64,000 nucleotides of DNA from Dyadobacter fanqingshengii (GTDB lineage: Bacteria > Bacteroidota > Bacteroidia > Cytophagales > Spirosomataceae). The notes below the pieces were generated by a model. That model was not told where the DNA came from. It worked only from the letters and a program-made list of their open reading frames with translations, and ran no database searches. Where the stretch lies: assembly GCF_023822005.2 (NCBI RefSeq), contig NZ_CP098806.1:2480001-2544000 (forward strand), given 5' to 3'. This document shows positions 36,204-44,349 of the stretch, piece by piece; position 1 is the first letter of the stretch; every line of letters begins with the position of its first letter. A program made the translations under genes and the position numbers.

Positions 36204-37331
36204 CTATTCGTCAGCCACAACGCCAATGTTCCCGAGCAGCACCGTCCAGTTGGTTTTACTTTGCCCGTCAATCTCCTTTTGATATGCTTCCAGCTTCACT
36301 CGAACGCTCTTTTTCGTGATGTCGCTGTAAAGAATGTTCTGATTTTTTTCACCATAACCAGTGAATGTCTGGTTTCCGACAATGGTCCCGTAGTAATTGC
36401 CATCCTGCTCTTGTTTCAGCTCGCTCACATATTCGATCTGGCTCCACTTGATCTGAACATTTCCATATGGAAGCATTTTCAGGCGTTTGAGATACATTTC
36501 CAGGGGCAGCTTTGTTACTCCCTTTCTGTTTTTTGACGAAACTTCAATTTGTGTTTCAGGCAGGAAAAGCTGTAATGCGTTTTTGATCGCCAAATCCCTT
36601 TCATTCATTGAAAAGCTTCTGTCCACGATCACCTGCAGATAGTCGCTGAACTGCTCCACTTTGGTAATTGATTTTTGTCTGTACTCCTTATATTCCTGTT
36701 CCGACAGCACTGGTTGCTTGGTTTTCTCTGCAACGGGCTGCGGCGGCGTCGCCACTTTCACCGGTGGCACATTGTTTCTTTTGGATGCGGGTTTGCTGTA
36801 TTTCAACACCTTATCAGCAGCTGCACTTAGCAAATTTTCTGCTTCCTCTGCGTCTTTTAACAGCTGGTGCCTGCCGTCCTGATAAATGATGGCTACCAGG
36901 TCATTTTTATTGATGGATGCGGGTTTGTTGTCTTCAGTAAGATAATTGATCGCATCATTTTCCATCCTGATCGTAGCCGGGATCACCTCTATCGGTGTGG
37001 ATTTGATCAGCAAATCTGTTGACGGACCAGTGGCATTATAGAACTTTTCAAGTGACTTACGGGAAACCTCGGGATCAGTACTCAGATCTTTTATCACAAG
37101 AAACAAACCATGCGCATTAAATGCGACCACGACATTCTCCCGGTCAATGCCCCGCCTGATCGTTGCATCGCCTTTTGGTTCCAAAAATTTGATCTCCTTA
37201 TCATTGGCTTCCACGATCCGGTGCGGGAAAGTATTGCCGTTCCGAAAGTAGAAGCGCTCCTGGGCATACAATGCACGGGAAGCAACAAGCAGAGCCAGAA
37301 ATAGAATGATCGTTCCAGAATTAATTTTCAT
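36204..37331 (-). CDS. secreted protein with repeat-like C-terminal domain
   Basis: A 375-residue protein with a Sec signal peptide (IILFLALLVASRALYAQ). The N-terminal ~170 residues form a beta-rich part (FYFRNGNTFPHRIVEANDKEIKFL) of a type seen in other Bacteroidota envelope proteins. The C-terminal 150 residues (from ITKVEQFSDYLQVI) include LEMYLKRLKMLPYGNVQI, QTFTGYGEKNQ, YSDITKKSVRV and NWTVLLGNIGVV, a pattern like an NTF2 or TolA-type fold. This domain resembles the N-terminal domain at 33431. It lies between the OmpA and barrel-like genes. Confidence 0.6.
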   Translation of the reverse strand: MKINSGTIILFLALLVASRALYAQERFYFRNGNTFPHRIVEANDKEIKFLEPKGDATIRRGIDRENVVVAFNAHGLFLVIKDLSTDPEVSRKSLEKFYNATGPSTDLLIKSTPIEVIPATIRMENDAINYLTEDNKPASINKNDLVAIIYQDGRHQLLKDAEEAENLLSAAADKVLKYSKPASKRNNVPPVKVATPPQPVAEKTKQPVLSEQEYKEYRQKSITKVEQFSDYLQVIVDRSFSMNERDLAIKNALQLFLPETQIEVSSKNRKGVTKLPLEMYLKRLKMLPYGNVQIKWSQIEYVSELKQEQDGNYYGTIVGNQTFTGYGEKNQNILYSDITKKSVRVKLEAYQKEIDGQSKTNWTVLLGNIGVVADE

Positions 37332-37344
37332 ATCAGATCTTTGA

Positions 37345-38283
37345 TCAGTGCCGGCCCGGAAAATGGAACAGCACTCCTGCGCTTAACAAACCCAAATGCG
37401 TATTGACGCTGGTTTCCCCAGGCCTGTAATCCTTATTTTCTTCCAGATTGTGATACCAGTCTGCATTGATAAATACAGCATGGCGCGGGCCCTCTAATAT
37501 GGTAATGCCCAGCCCCCCCGTAACGCCAAAGCCGAATCCTTTATCAGAGCAAGTGTCACAGTTTTTCATTGTCGAGCTGCCATTTGCATCGCTCACTTTC
37601 AAACCGCCGGTTCCCACTTGCATGACCCCAAATGCGCCCACCGAAATGCCGATCCTGATCGGGCCAGCTTTCTGGGACGCCACGATGGTTAATGGTAAAA
37701 GGAGCTGCGATTGTGTGCCTTTGATGCTAGTCACTTCACCTGTTGATCCAAGCGGCACTGATACGCCATATCCCACTTGTGTGTATAGGGCCTGAATTTG
37801 AATTCCCAGTGCTTTTTTATGTAAACCAACAACAATGCCGCCGCTATATGCCGGTTCAGTTCCTTCAAGTAACCCTGCCGATTTGGGCATAAGGGACAAT
37901 CCTGCGCCTATTCGGGCACCGGCATACATGCCGCTTTTCTCCCAGAATTTCTCCTCCGCTTTCTTCTTGCTAACGAGCAGATCAGTAGGTTTTCTTGTCT
38001 TTGCAGTCGCAGGAGCGGGCGGGTTTATTTCCTCTATTTCACCATTATTCCAAACGATTTTCCACACCTCTTTTTTTGGAACGGCGTACAACGGCCCTTT
38101 CGGATCGGTTATTTTTTTGTAGGCAATGTCCGTTTTATTTACCTCCTCGATCAGGACTTCCATTATGGTCTGGTCGATTTTGAAGATCTTGTCGGGTTTG
38201 CGTGCCGGCGTTTGCGCAATAGAGCTACCACAGATTATTATTGACAACAATAGGGTGATATGCCGTGGTAAACGATTGTGCAT
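37345..38283 (-). CDS. outer-membrane beta-barrel-like protein, first gene of the envelope operon
   Basis: 312 residues from the ATG at 38283. The open frame reaches 38391, but that reading runs through the operator and promoter; the chosen start gives a clean signal peptide (MHNRLPRHITLLLSIIICGSSIAQ). N-terminal half has a ~60-residue domain (KIFKIDQTIMEVLIEEVNKTDIAYKK with WKIVWNNGEIEEI) seen in Bacteroidota envelope proteins. Residues ~120-312 form alternating hydrophobic strands of a small barrel, ending GLLSAGVLFHF. This is the first gene after the operator at 38360. Confidence 0.65.
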   Translation of the reverse strand: MHNRLPRHITLLLSIIICGSSIAQTPARKPDKIFKIDQTIMEVLIEEVNKTDIAYKKITDPKGPLYAVPKKEVWKIVWNNGEIEEINPPAPATAKTRKPTDLLVSKKKAEEKFWEKSGMYAGARIGAGLSLMPKSAGLLEGTEPAYSGGIVVGLHKKALGIQIQALYTQVGYGVSVPLGSTGEVTSIKGTQSQLLLPLTIVASQKAGPIRIGISVGAFGVMQVGTGGLKVSDANGSSTMKNCDTCSDKGFGFGVTGGLGITILEGPRHAVFINADWYHNLEENKDYRPGETSVNTHLGLLSAGVLFHFPGRH

Positions 38284-38330
38284 GGCTGCATAAAGTTTAG
38301 GTAGAAGGGAACTTTGCACTTTTGACAAGC

Positions 38331-38338
38331 CAAAAATA
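38331..38338 (-). promoter_or_regulatory. promoter -7 box of the envelope operon
   Basis: On the minus strand this reads TATTTTTG, a full match to TAnnTTTG. It is exactly 21 nt from operator copy 2 and gives a 5' leader of about 41 nt before the ATG at 38283. It supports the chosen start for the first gene. Confidence 0.7.
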
Positions 38339-38359
38339 GGTTGGTCGAAACTGGCAATC

Positions 38360-38379
38360 AATACGTCAATTGACGTATA
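38360..38379. promoter_or_regulatory. T6SS operator palindrome, copy 2
   Basis: AATACGTCA, spacer AT, TGACGTATA: same arms as the other copies, with one base changed at the outer right end. It lies between the divergent envelope operon (start 38283) and lysozyme-like gene (start 38505). Confidence 0.75.
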
Positions 38380-38402
38380 TTTTGGTAGCACGAACCGTAA
38401 AA

Positions 38403-38410
38403 TAACTTTA
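38403..38410 (+). promoter_or_regulatory. putative -7 box of the lysozyme-like gene
   Basis: TAACTTTA matches five of six fixed positions of TAnnTTTG, 23 nt from operator copy 2. It would give a ~90-nt leader for the gene at 38505. The spacing is 2 nt longer than for the other promoters. Confidence 0.4.
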
Positions 38411-38504
38411 AAATTTCTGAGTAGATAATAGAAAACAAAATCGTATTTTTAAACAATAATCGGGTGCCTGAGTCGTATCGCAGCAGTACAAAATACTATT
38501 TCAT

Positions 38505-39254
38505 ATGACAAAATATACCTTTACTTATCATCAGGAAATAGGCCACCAGGGACAGAGCTTGGTCCCCCATTTTCCAGGAGGGAGATCGGGCGTTACCATT
38601 GGACCTGGTTATGATATGGGACATCGCACGCCTCAGGAAATTTATACAGACCTTACCAATGCGGGCATCGATCCCGAGACTGCATATGCACTCATTGATG
38701 CGGCCGACAAGACTGGCCCGGAAGCTGCGAGCTGGGTGGCGGAGCGGGGCGGGATCTTTATTACAGAGCAGCAGCAGCGAAGCCTTTTTGAGAATGTGCT
38801 TGTCCCCGAATATGAGCAGCGCACCATCGACCAGATTGCAAATTTTGTGAATGCGCACGCTGATTCCGTTCCGGAAAACGTGGATTGGGAAAACCTGTCG
38901 GGTAGGCAAAAGCAGATCCTGTTTGATTATGTTTATAATACAGGTTCACTGGCAAGGTTTCCCGAATTGACCACGGCTGTATTAAATGAAGATTGGGACT
39001 CAGTTTCGCTTCATTACGAACGCTTTTCCGATGATCAACCACTAGTTTACAGAAATGAAATGTTCTACCGCGAATTTCTGGATCCGGCATATGTTCATGA
39101 AGAGGAAGAAGTCGAAAATATCAGCGCGCTGCCGGTTGTAGAAGACCAGCTCCTCGACCAGCAAATAGATGAATTATATTCAGAAGACGAAATTGCTGAG
39201 AACACGGACGATGTGCAGACGAAGGATTCCGACGAATGGTATGAACACATTTAA
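38505..39254 (+). CDS. lysozyme-like glycosidase (pesticin/T4 lysozyme-like), putative T6SS cargo or remodelling enzyme
   Basis: A 249-residue protein. Residues ~1-185 look like a lysozyme fold: a Glu in the N-terminal helix (YHQEIGHQG), the SGVTIGPGYDMGHRT beta-turn, and FDYVYNTGS. The GVTIGxGYDxG motif occurs in pesticin-type muramidases and T6SS cell-wall hydrolases. The last ~55 residues are very acidic (EEEEVENISALP, DEWYEHI), possibly a docking tail. No signal peptide, so export must use another route or the enzyme acts in the cytoplasm. It is divergent from the envelope operon with a shared operator, so it belongs to the regulon. It may attack rival peptidoglycan or open the wall for the machine. 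Confidence 0.65.
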   Translation: MTKYTFTYHQEIGHQGQSLVPHFPGGRSGVTIGPGYDMGHRTPQEIYTDLTNAGIDPETAYALIDAADKTGPEAASWVAERGGIFITEQQQRSLFENVLVPEYEQRTIDQIANFVNAHADSVPENVDWENLSGRQKQILFDYVYNTGSLARFPELTTAVLNEDWDSVSLHYERFSDDQPLVYRNEMFYREFLDPAYVHEEEEVENISALPVVEDQLLDQQIDELYSEDEIAENTDDVQTKDSDEWYEHI

Positions 39255-39419
39255 AACGGCACAAATCGGTCTCTAGATCAGGTGCTCCATCCAATAATCC
39301 GTTCGACATCGCCCAGGCTGCATTTAGTAAGGGTTTCTTCCTAATTACTGAATGATCAGTATTGTAGCTATTAAATAGTTAAAAGAAATTTGATATACGT
39401 AATTTTCGCCCCCGACCTC

Positions 39420-40163
39420 ATGACTAACGTTTCCTCATTTAATGATTATCCAGTGCTTGCCGTCACCAAAACAAGCTCGTCGATCAATGACAAGCTTGGT
39501 GACTCCGACAGACACACAAAGAAAAGAGCCGTCAAATTCCTCTCGCAGGAAAGTGCGTTGTTGCATTCTCAACTGAAAAACCAGCGCGAACGCATTGCCC
39601 GGGACTTACATGATGGTATCGGATCGCAGCTGACGCACATTATCTCGCGACTCGACATCATGGCTTTCAATAACCAGGCGAACCAGACGCAACTGGCGGA
39701 TCTCCGGGATTTCACCAGCGAAACCTTTCAGCAATTGAGGGAGACGATCTGGGTTCTTAATCAGCCTGAGATTCCGTATGGCCAGCTGACAGAGCGTGTA
39801 CGGGGATTGCTTACCCGCATTTCCTGTGAATCGGAATATCCCAAACTGAACATTGTGGCCTACGGAGACGGCGAAGCGCTGCTTTCACCGCATGTCGCAT
39901 CTTCCATTTTCAGGATCGTTCAGGAGTCCGTAAATAATGCGATGAAATATGCCGATGCAACCAGCATTTCGGTCTGTCTCGCAATTGACGACACCAGCTT
40001 TACTGTGCTCATTAATGACAATGGCAAGGGCTTTTGCCGCCAGGAAATCTGTCCGGGATATGGTTTGGAAAATATCAGAAAAAGGGCTGAGGAACTGAAC
40101 GGAAAGCTGGAACTGGATTCCTCAAAAGAAGGCACAAAAGTGCTGGTAGAATTCCCGCTTTGA
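39420..40163 (+). CDS. HisKA_3-type sensor histidine kinase
   Basis: 247 residues from the ATG at 39420; a TTG at 39390 would add ten residues. Soluble NarL-type kinase: the phosphoacceptor helix RERIARDLHDGIGSQL has H64, and the HATPase domain has QESVNNAMKYA, NDNGKGF and GLENIRKRAEEL, then SSKEGTKVLVEFPL. No membrane segment or known input domain, just a ~40-residue N-terminal lead. The NarL-type regulator at 40283 is 119 bp downstream, the usual partner. The operator lies between them. Confidence 0.87.
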   Translation: MTNVSSFNDYPVLAVTKTSSSINDKLGDSDRHTKKRAVKFLSQESALLHSQLKNQRERIARDLHDGIGSQLTHIISRLDIMAFNNQANQTQLADLRDFTSETFQQLRETIWVLNQPEIPYGQLTERVRGLLTRISCESEYPKLNIVAYGDGEALLSPHVASSIFRIVQESVNNAMKYADATSISVCLAIDDTSFTVLINDNGKGFCRQEICPGYGLENIRKRAEELNGKLELDSSKEGTKVLVEFPL

Positions 40164-40170
40164 AAAACAA

Positions 40171-40190
40171 AATACGTCAAATGACGTATT
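40171..40190. promoter_or_regulatory. T6SS operator palindrome, copy 3
   Basis: AATACGTCAAATGACGTATT, identical to copies 1 and 4. It begins 8 bp after the kinase stop codon and lies 92 bp before the regulator start, so the regulator has its own promoter and may control itself. Confidence 0.78.
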
Positions 40191-40211
40191 TTTTGCGCGA
40201 TTTCTGATTCG

Positions 40212-40219
40212 TTACTTTG
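40212..40219 (+). promoter_or_regulatory. putative -7 box of the regulator gene
   Basis: TTACTTTG matches five of six fixed positions of TAnnTTTG. It is 21 nt from operator copy 3, and a TTTG at 40192-40195 could serve as -33 element. Confidence 0.5.
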
Positions 40220-40282
40220 TAAAAGGGCTATTGCCACATTGCGGCGCTTTTCTCTTTTTCTACAAAGTTAACCCCCCATTCT

Positions 40283-40936
40283 ATGCCTAAAATCAGTATT
40301 GGACTAGTAGAAGACAATCCCACCATTGCCTCTGATTTATGGGAAAAATTGTCTCTGAGCGAAGACATTGAACTTATACTTAAGGCAATAAACGGGAAAG
40401 ACCTTTTTAAGAAATTAGCCTATTCTGCGCTGCCGGAAGTTTTCCTGATGGACATTGAAATGGCTGAAATGGACGGGATCACGACCACCCGTCTGCTGAA
40501 AGAAAAATATCCTTCGGTAAAGATCCTGATCCTGACCATGTTTGATGATGATGCCAAACTTTTCGAAGCGATCAAGGCGGGTGCGTCCGGCTATCTGCTG
40601 AAAGATGAAAAGCCGCATAAGATCATCAATGCCATATCCGAAGTGCTGGAAGGAGGCGCCCCAATGTCGCCACTGATGGCCGCCAAAACCCTGGATCTGC
40701 TTCGGCAGGGATCCAATGATATTCAGATCCAGTCGGTTTCAAAATCGGCGGAACTTACACTGCGGGAAAATGAAATTCTGGAATGGCTGGTGCGCGGGCT
40801 TAATGTGAGGCAGATCAGCGAAAAGCTTTTTGTTTCTGATAAAACCATCCGCAAACATCTCGAACACATTTACCAAAAATTGCAAGTAAGAGGTAGCCGC
40901 GAAGCTGTTGCCAAAGTGATCGGGAGGACTTATTAA
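40283..40936 (+). CDS. NarL/LuxR-family response regulator, candidate T6SS regulator
   Basis: A 217-residue regulator. Receiver domain: E10, D11, phosphoacceptor D57 in LMDIEM, T in LTMFDD, K in LLKDEK. The C-terminal domain (~150-215) is a LuxR-type helix-turn-helix: LTLRENEILEWLVRGLNVRQIS, SDKTIRKHLEHIYQKLQV. Regulators of this family bind palindromes of about 18-20 bp as dimers. Its own promoter and three other T6SS promoters carry the palindrome, so I infer that this protein binds it. It is convergent with the kinase gene at 40933 by a four-base overlap. Confidence 0.88.
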   Translation: MPKISIGLVEDNPTIASDLWEKLSLSEDIELILKAINGKDLFKKLAYSALPEVFLMDIEMAEMDGITTTRLLKEKYPSVKILILTMFDDDAKLFEAIKAGASGYLLKDEKPHKIINAISEVLEGGAPMSPLMAAKTLDLLRQGSNDIQIQSVSKSAELTLRENEILEWLVRGLNVRQISEKLFVSDKTIRKHLEHIYQKLQVRGSREAVAKVIGRTY

Positions 40937-42531
40937 TCAAACGTTATAGCAGCAATCGTCCTTACCCGTACGCTGCTTCCGGCTGTTCTGCCGGGGATCC
41001 AGCGGGGCATCGCTTTTACAAGCCGTACTGCCTCCTCGTCGCAGCCATAGCCGAGCCCTCTCACCACCTGTATATCTTCACGGGTCCCATCGGCATTTAC
41101 CACAAACGAAACACGCACAGCACCGGAAATAAAGGAGCGTGAAGCAGCTTCCGGCATCTGCATATTATTGGAAACCCAGCTTTCCATTGCCATTGATCCA
41201 CCCGGGAACCTCGGACTCTCTTCTACCACGTGATACACGGCCTTACTGTCCGTTTTGGATTTTTTTACCACAGCGGCGGCATTCTTTACCGGGAGTTTTT
41301 TCTTAGGCTTTTCAACAGGTTTAATAACAGTGGGCACAGGCGCTTCTTTCACAACAGGCTTGGCCGCAACAACCGGTATATTTGGTGTTGATTTCACTAC
41401 TGCCGGCTTTGGATCTGCGGTGATCAACACCCAGGACAGCCCCCCAATAACTGCCGCAGATGCGAGTGCAATGGGCATAACGTAACTTTTCTTTTTTTCC
41501 GGAATGGGTTGCGGGGCCGGCTGAGGCCGTCGCTCCTCTTTTACAACTTCCTTCACTGGTTCCGGAATTTGCGGAAGGATCTTGGTTTTTTCATCAACGG
41601 CCACATGCTTTGGTTTCACCGCCTCTGGCTTTGGCATAACCTTGGTTTGCTCATCCACCACGACAGGTTCGCCGCCGCGAAGGATTGTGTACAGCTGATC
41701 TACGGTTTTTACCCTGTTTTGCGGACTGATAACCAGGCACGCATCAATCATTTTTTGATACATTTCCGGCAGCCCTTTCAGATCGGGAATAAAGTCCAGG
41801 GCCATTACACGTTTCATGTATTCGATTCTTCCGGACTCCGTGGCAATGCTGATGTCGTCAGAACGGAATGGGAGTTTTTTACCATTGAACCAAACATAAA
41901 TGGCAAGGATACCAAAGCTCCACAAATCTGCATTAGGCCGCAGTTCTTTTGCTTCCCACTGCTCCGGGGCCGCATAGGCGTATGTGCCGGCGCCCGTGAC
42001 ATTGGTAACATATGATTTATCATCCACTGTTGCCCTGCGGCTTATTCCAAAATCAGTGATTAACGGAATAAAGAACCCACGCCTTTCCACAACCAGAATG
42101 TTCGAGGGTTTAAGGTCGCTGTGAATGATCAGAGGTTTCAGCTTATGCAAATAGGAAATGCCATCCAGAAGTCCTTCAATGAGTTTGGTTTTTTGTCCGG
42201 TGGTCAGGGTGTGGTTTTTTAATAATTGCGCAAGATTCCCATGCTCGTAATATTTCATCAACGCAATGTCGTGCGTTCCTATGCCCGGTAATTTGATCCG
42301 GCGGCAATCCATATATCTTGCAATATTGGGATGTTCCAATTGCTTAACCCTCTCATACTCGCTCAAAAGGCTAAATTCCTCCAAACCAGGCACAACCTTG
42401 GACATTTTGAGGGCAATGAACTCATTCCGCACGTTATCCCAGGCTTTGAAAATTTTCCCAAAACCACCCTCGCCAAGCAAGTCGTTGTCGGCGTCATAGT
42501 CGAAGCGGTCATTGAAATCGGTGGCATCCAT
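40933..42531 (-). CDS. Ser/Thr protein kinase fused to a TonB C-terminal domain
   Basis: A 532-residue protein. Residues ~12-275 are a Hanks-type kinase: glycine loop GEGGFGKIF (20-28), K42 as ATP lysine, HSDLKPSN as catalytic loop (HSD instead of HRD) and DFGIS as metal site. A Pro/Lys-rich juxtamembrane stretch follows, then a membrane helix (MPIALASAAVIGGLSWVLI, ~350), a second Pro/Lys-rich stretch and a TonB-CTD-like domain (~440-532: FPGGSMAMESWVSNNM, SGAVRVSFVVNADG, VKAMPRWIPG). It is the PpkA-like kinase of a threonine phosphorylation pathway with the phosphatase and FHA genes upstream. Confidence 0.88.
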   Translation of the reverse strand: MDATDFNDRFDYDADNDLLGEGGFGKIFKAWDNVRNEFIALKMSKVVPGLEEFSLLSEYERVKQLEHPNIARYMDCRRIKLPGIGTHDIALMKYYEHGNLAQLLKNHTLTTGQKTKLIEGLLDGISYLHKLKPLIIHSDLKPSNILVVERRGFFIPLITDFGISRRATVDDKSYVTNVTGAGTYAYAAPEQWEAKELRPNADLWSFGILAIYVWFNGKKLPFRSDDISIATESGRIEYMKRVMALDFIPDLKGLPEMYQKMIDACLVISPQNRVKTVDQLYTILRGGEPVVVDEQTKVMPKPEAVKPKHVAVDEKTKILPQIPEPVKEVVKEERRPQPAPQPIPEKKKSYVMPIALASAAVIGGLSWVLITADPKPAVVKSTPNIPVVAAKPVVKEAPVPTVIKPVEKPKKKLPVKNAAAVVKKSKTDSKAVYHVVEESPRFPGGSMAMESWVSNNMQMPEAASRSFISGAVRVSFVVNADGTREDIQVVRGLGYGCDEEAVRLVKAMPRWIPGRTAGSSVRVRTIAAITFD

Positions 42532-42565
42532 ATTGTTCGATACTTAATTCACTTCTTATTCGAGC

Positions 42566-43606
42566 TTAATCTGCAATCTCCGGCTCAGCAACCGCCCGGC
42601 CGGGAATTTCTACCTGCACAGTGTCACGTCCATTTACATTGACTTTTGATTCAAAAAGTGCTTTTTCCGCTTGTTTCTCTGATCTGACAAAATGAAATAT
42701 CAGTCCACTACAAAAAATAACCGCAAATGTGATCAGGCCAAATAATACTCCGCGGGGTTTGTTTGCGGCTTGCTGCGGAACAACCGGCTCAGGAATCACT
42801 GCATTCACCACCTTTTCATTCACCTTCTCTTCCTCAGCTTTTTGCTGCTCCACTGACTCTATTTTTATGAGATAGGCCGAAAAGTTATCATTGGTTTTAT
42901 GCGCACATTCATTTTTTATTGCTTCCAGTATTTCAATCGGCTCAGGATGGTTGTCGGGGTTATCGCGTAAATGATATTCCAAAAGGTCATCGTAAAGCTG
43001 TTCAAGCACGCCATCGGAACACAGGAAAAAAAAGTCCCCTGCCTGAATGTCCGTGATCTGCATATAGTCTGTCTCGTCCGAACGGGAAGCCGTAATTACT
43101 TTTGTAATCACATTCCGCTGCGGATGCTGCGTGGCCTGCTCCTCTGTGATCACCCCACTTTCCACCAGCTCATTCACCCATTTATGATCTTTCGTTTGAA
43201 AAATGACCTTCCCATTTCGGATCTGGTAAATTCTGCTGTCACCCAGATGCGCCAGTATTGCACCCGTATTATCAAAATATAGCAATGTCAGGGTAGTGGC
43301 CATTCCCACTGTATCGGGGTCATTTTTTTCTGTTTTAATAAATGCGTCTCTTGCCGAATCAACCGCTTTTTGAACAAATGTCTTCGAAGCTTCTGATTCA
43401 CCAATCCCGGAAAAACAGTCGCTGATATGCTTACAAGCCAGAAAGCTTGCCACCTCGCCCTTATGCTCACCCCCAACACCATCACAAACCAAAAAAAGCC
43501 GGTCCGAAACTGTGGCGGTTCCGGGAATGGGATAAATGCTATCCTCATTGTTGGAGCGTCCGCCTATTTCGTTAAAACCGGCTGGCTGGTGAATCGATAT
43601 TTTCAT
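42566..43606 (-). CDS. PP2C-type Ser/Thr phosphatase with membrane anchor
   Basis: A 346-residue protein. Residues ~1-240 are a PP2C catalytic domain with the metal-binding motifs NNEDS, DGVGGEHKGE, LAHLGDSRIY and LCSDGV. Then a polar linker and a membrane helix near the C-terminus (GVLFGLITFAVIFCSGLIFHFV, ~285-305), with a ~35-residue tail. It is a PppA/Stp1-like phosphatase that would reverse the kinase at 40933, 34 bp downstream. Same operon as FHA genes, as in threonine-phosphorylation-controlled T6SS of Pseudomonas. Confidence 0.88.
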   Translation of the reverse strand: MKISIHQPAGFNEIGGRSNNEDSIYPIPGTATVSDRLFLVCDGVGGEHKGEVASFLACKHISDCFSGIGESEASKTFVQKAVDSARDAFIKTEKNDPDTVGMATTLTLLYFDNTGAILAHLGDSRIYQIRNGKVIFQTKDHKWVNELVESGVITEEQATQHPQRNVITKVITASRSDETDYMQITDIQAGDFFFLCSDGVLEQLYDDLLEYHLRDNPDNHPEPIEILEAIKNECAHKTNDNFSAYLIKIESVEQQKAEEEKVNEKVVNAVIPEPVVPQQAANKPRGVLFGLITFAVIFCSGLIFHFVRSEKQAEKALFESKVNVNGRDTVQVEIPGRAVAEPEIAD

Positions 43607-43647
43607 TCCGAAAAAGGCTTTAAAAATCCTGGCATATCTGGGTGCTT

Positions 43648-44325
43648 TTACTTAATGATCACGGTCGGCGCATAGTCCATATCCTGCACGATCCGGGATG
43701 CGTCCTGGGCGCTGGCGACGGTAATCAGTGTTTTTATTACCACTTTGGTCTTTCCCATTTGAATGGTGTCCCCATCTTTGAGATACACCATATCTTTTGG
43801 ACGCAACGGAGCGGGCTGCGAATTCACGAATGTTCCGTTCGTACTCATTTGCTCCGGGATACCATTGGTCATTTTAACGTCCGACAGAAAAAATTCGTAA
43901 CTGCCAGTCCTGCTTGGCTTTACTTCCAGAATACAATGGTTGCGACCCATGTAAGGATCGTCCGTCTCAATCATAATGTCGCACGGGCGGCTTACGCTTT
44001 TCCTGCCGATAACCTGTTTGCCAATTCGCAAGGGATGTGTTTGCTGGTCCACATTTTCGTCATGGACTACCAGCCAGCCCAATTCCGGCGCACTGGCCGC
44101 CTGCCTGCTTGCCACTGGCCTCGGCGGCTGGGACATGGAAGGCGGTGGCGGCACGGCCATTTGTTGCGATGGTGCAGCCGGAGCGGGCATTGGCTGCCGT
44201 GCAGGCGGCGGCTGTGCCCCGGCGATCACGGGATTAGGATAACCGCAGTTGGTACATTTGACAATGGGTATAGCGGTGCTGGCTACGGATAGCACGGCGC
44301 CGCACTTTCTGCATGCTATTTCCAT
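43648..44325 (-). CDS. zinc-ribbon FHA protein
   Basis: A 225-residue protein. The N-terminus has a short zinc ribbon (CRKCGAVLSV and CTNCGYPNP), then a Pro/Ala/Gln-rich spacer (~35-75). The C-terminal FHA domain (~95-205) has GKQVIGRKS, NHCILEV and NGTFVNSQPA, which bind phosphothreonine. A Fha-like reader for the kinase/phosphatase pair downstream. No membrane segment. 41 bp before the phosphatase gene. Confidence 0.83.
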   Translation of the reverse strand: MEIACRKCGAVLSVASTAIPIVKCTNCGYPNPVIAGAQPPPARQPMPAPAAPSQQMAVPPPPSMSQPPRPVASRQAASAPELGWLVVHDENVDQQTHPLRIGKQVIGRKSVSRPCDIMIETDDPYMGRNHCILEVKPSRTGSYEFFLSDVKMTNGIPEQMSTNGTFVNSQPAPLRPKDMVYLKDGDTIQMGKTKVVIKTLITVASAQDASRIVQDMDYAPTVIIK

Positions 44326-44349
44326 TTTATTGCCATGTTAAACATTTAC

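Noticed and set aside
38284..38391. Upstream extension of the barrel-like protein frame
   Set aside because: It covers the promoter and operator copy 2; the ATG at 38283 starts a signal peptide.
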